Below are positions 5,861 to 6,248 of a stretch of DNA of 6,248 nt, one piece after another; position 1 is the first letter of the stretch, and every line of letters begins with the position of its first letter. The stretch comes from an uncultured Moraxellaceae bacterium (GTDB taxonomy: Bacteria; Pseudomonadota; Gammaproteobacteria; Pseudomonadales; Moraxellaceae). Location: assembly GCA_937928295.1 (NCBI GenBank), contig CALEYY010000206.1:1-6248 (forward strand), given 5' to 3'. The notes under the pieces were generated by a model. The model was not told where the DNA came from, did no database searches, and saw only the letters and a list, made by a program, of their open reading frames with translations. The translations under genes were made by a program, and so were the position numbers.

Positions 5861-6248
5861 TCAGTCTTTGCGGGTTGGCAACATGCGTCGCAAGGTGTTG
5901 TCCTTGTTCACATAGTGATGCCAGAGCGCGGCCCCGGCGTGGACGCCGATCAGCACCATCAGCACTTCCGCCAACTCCTCATGCCACTCCTTGATGATCT
6001 TCGCCAGCGGCATGTCGGCGGGCGCAATGCTGGGCAGATCAAACAGGAAAAACCAGGAGATGGGCTTGCCGGCAGCACTGCTCATCCACCAGCCCAAGAG
6101 TGGGATGGCCAGCAACAGGCCGTAAAACGCGACATGCACGGCCTTCGCCGCCAGTTGTGTGGCGCGCGAGCCACCGTCGGGTGCCGGGCGCTTCAGCGGT
6201 AGTGTGAAGATTATGCGCAGCGCCATCACCACCAGCACCGTGATGCCG
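5861..6248 (-). CDS. Cytochrome b561 family protein (partial, N-terminal part outside window)
   Basis: The C-terminal 128 or so residues of a cytochrome b561-like membrane haem protein are visible. The reading frame continues without a stop to the window edge (GITVLVVMALRIIF), the usual sequence after the first haem-ligand helix, so the GTG at 6238 is not the real start. Helix AKAVHVAFYGLLLAIPLLGW holds one histidine, and the last helix, with EWHEELAEVLMVLIGVH, holds others, as expected for ligands of two b haems in this four-helix family. The proteins typically pass electrons between quinol or periplasmic donors and acceptors, including superoxide. The tail is basic (RRMLPTRKD). The stop lies 3 bp from the stop of the convergent membrane-protein gene, with no terminator between them, so the two transcripts probably overlap at their 3' ends. 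Confidence 0.88.
   Translation of the reverse strand, partial: GITVLVVMALRIIFTLPLKRPAPDGGSRATQLAAKAVHVAFYGLLLAIPLLGWWMSSAAGKPISWFFLFDLPSIAPADMPLAKIIKEWHEELAEVLMVLIGVHAGAALWHHYVNKDNTLRRMLPTRKD

Overview
This 6.2-kb window is compact and high in G+C and looks chromosomal. The gene families and protein style fit a proteobacterium, most likely beta or gamma. That placement is a judgement from the protein sequences, not a phylogeny. No mobile element, CRISPR array, tRNA or rRNA is visible. No stretch over 300 bases lacks a gene. The larger gaps are 456-553, 2833-2944 and 3860-4002, and each is described below.

Layout. Positions 1-42 (+) appear to be the last 13 codons of a gene that begins outside the window. 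Its stop overlaps the stop of a convergent OsmC/Ohr-family gene (39-455, -). Divergent from that gene is a crotonase-superfamily enzyme (554-1435, +), which ends in a strong 12-bp-stem hairpin. The same hairpin lies just past the end of the convergent RhlE-like DEAD-box RNA helicase gene (1471-2832, -). Upstream of the helicase on the same strand is an exported, Tat-type dienelactone hydrolase family protein (2945-3859, -), followed by a hairpin plus T-rich run that could terminate it.

From 4003 to 5857 (+) lies a two-gene operon. The first gene encodes a small membrane-anchored cupredoxin-like protein without a cysteine ligand. The second encodes a 479-residue multi-pass membrane protein with a predicted signal peptide whose cleavage would leave histidine as the first mature residue. 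A cytochrome b561-family gene (5861-6248, -, cut by the window edge) converges on it with a 3-bp gap.

How the genes relate. The left half holds ordinary housekeeping or stress functions: thiol peroxidase-like detoxification, acyl-CoA metabolism, RNA remodelling and an exported hydrolase. The right half is the most interesting part. The cupredoxin-like and polytopic pair, with its many histidines and the b561 neighbour, suggests an uncharacterised envelope metal (copper) or redox module. That function is inference; the sequence shows only the fold-like patterns, histidine placement and gene arrangement.
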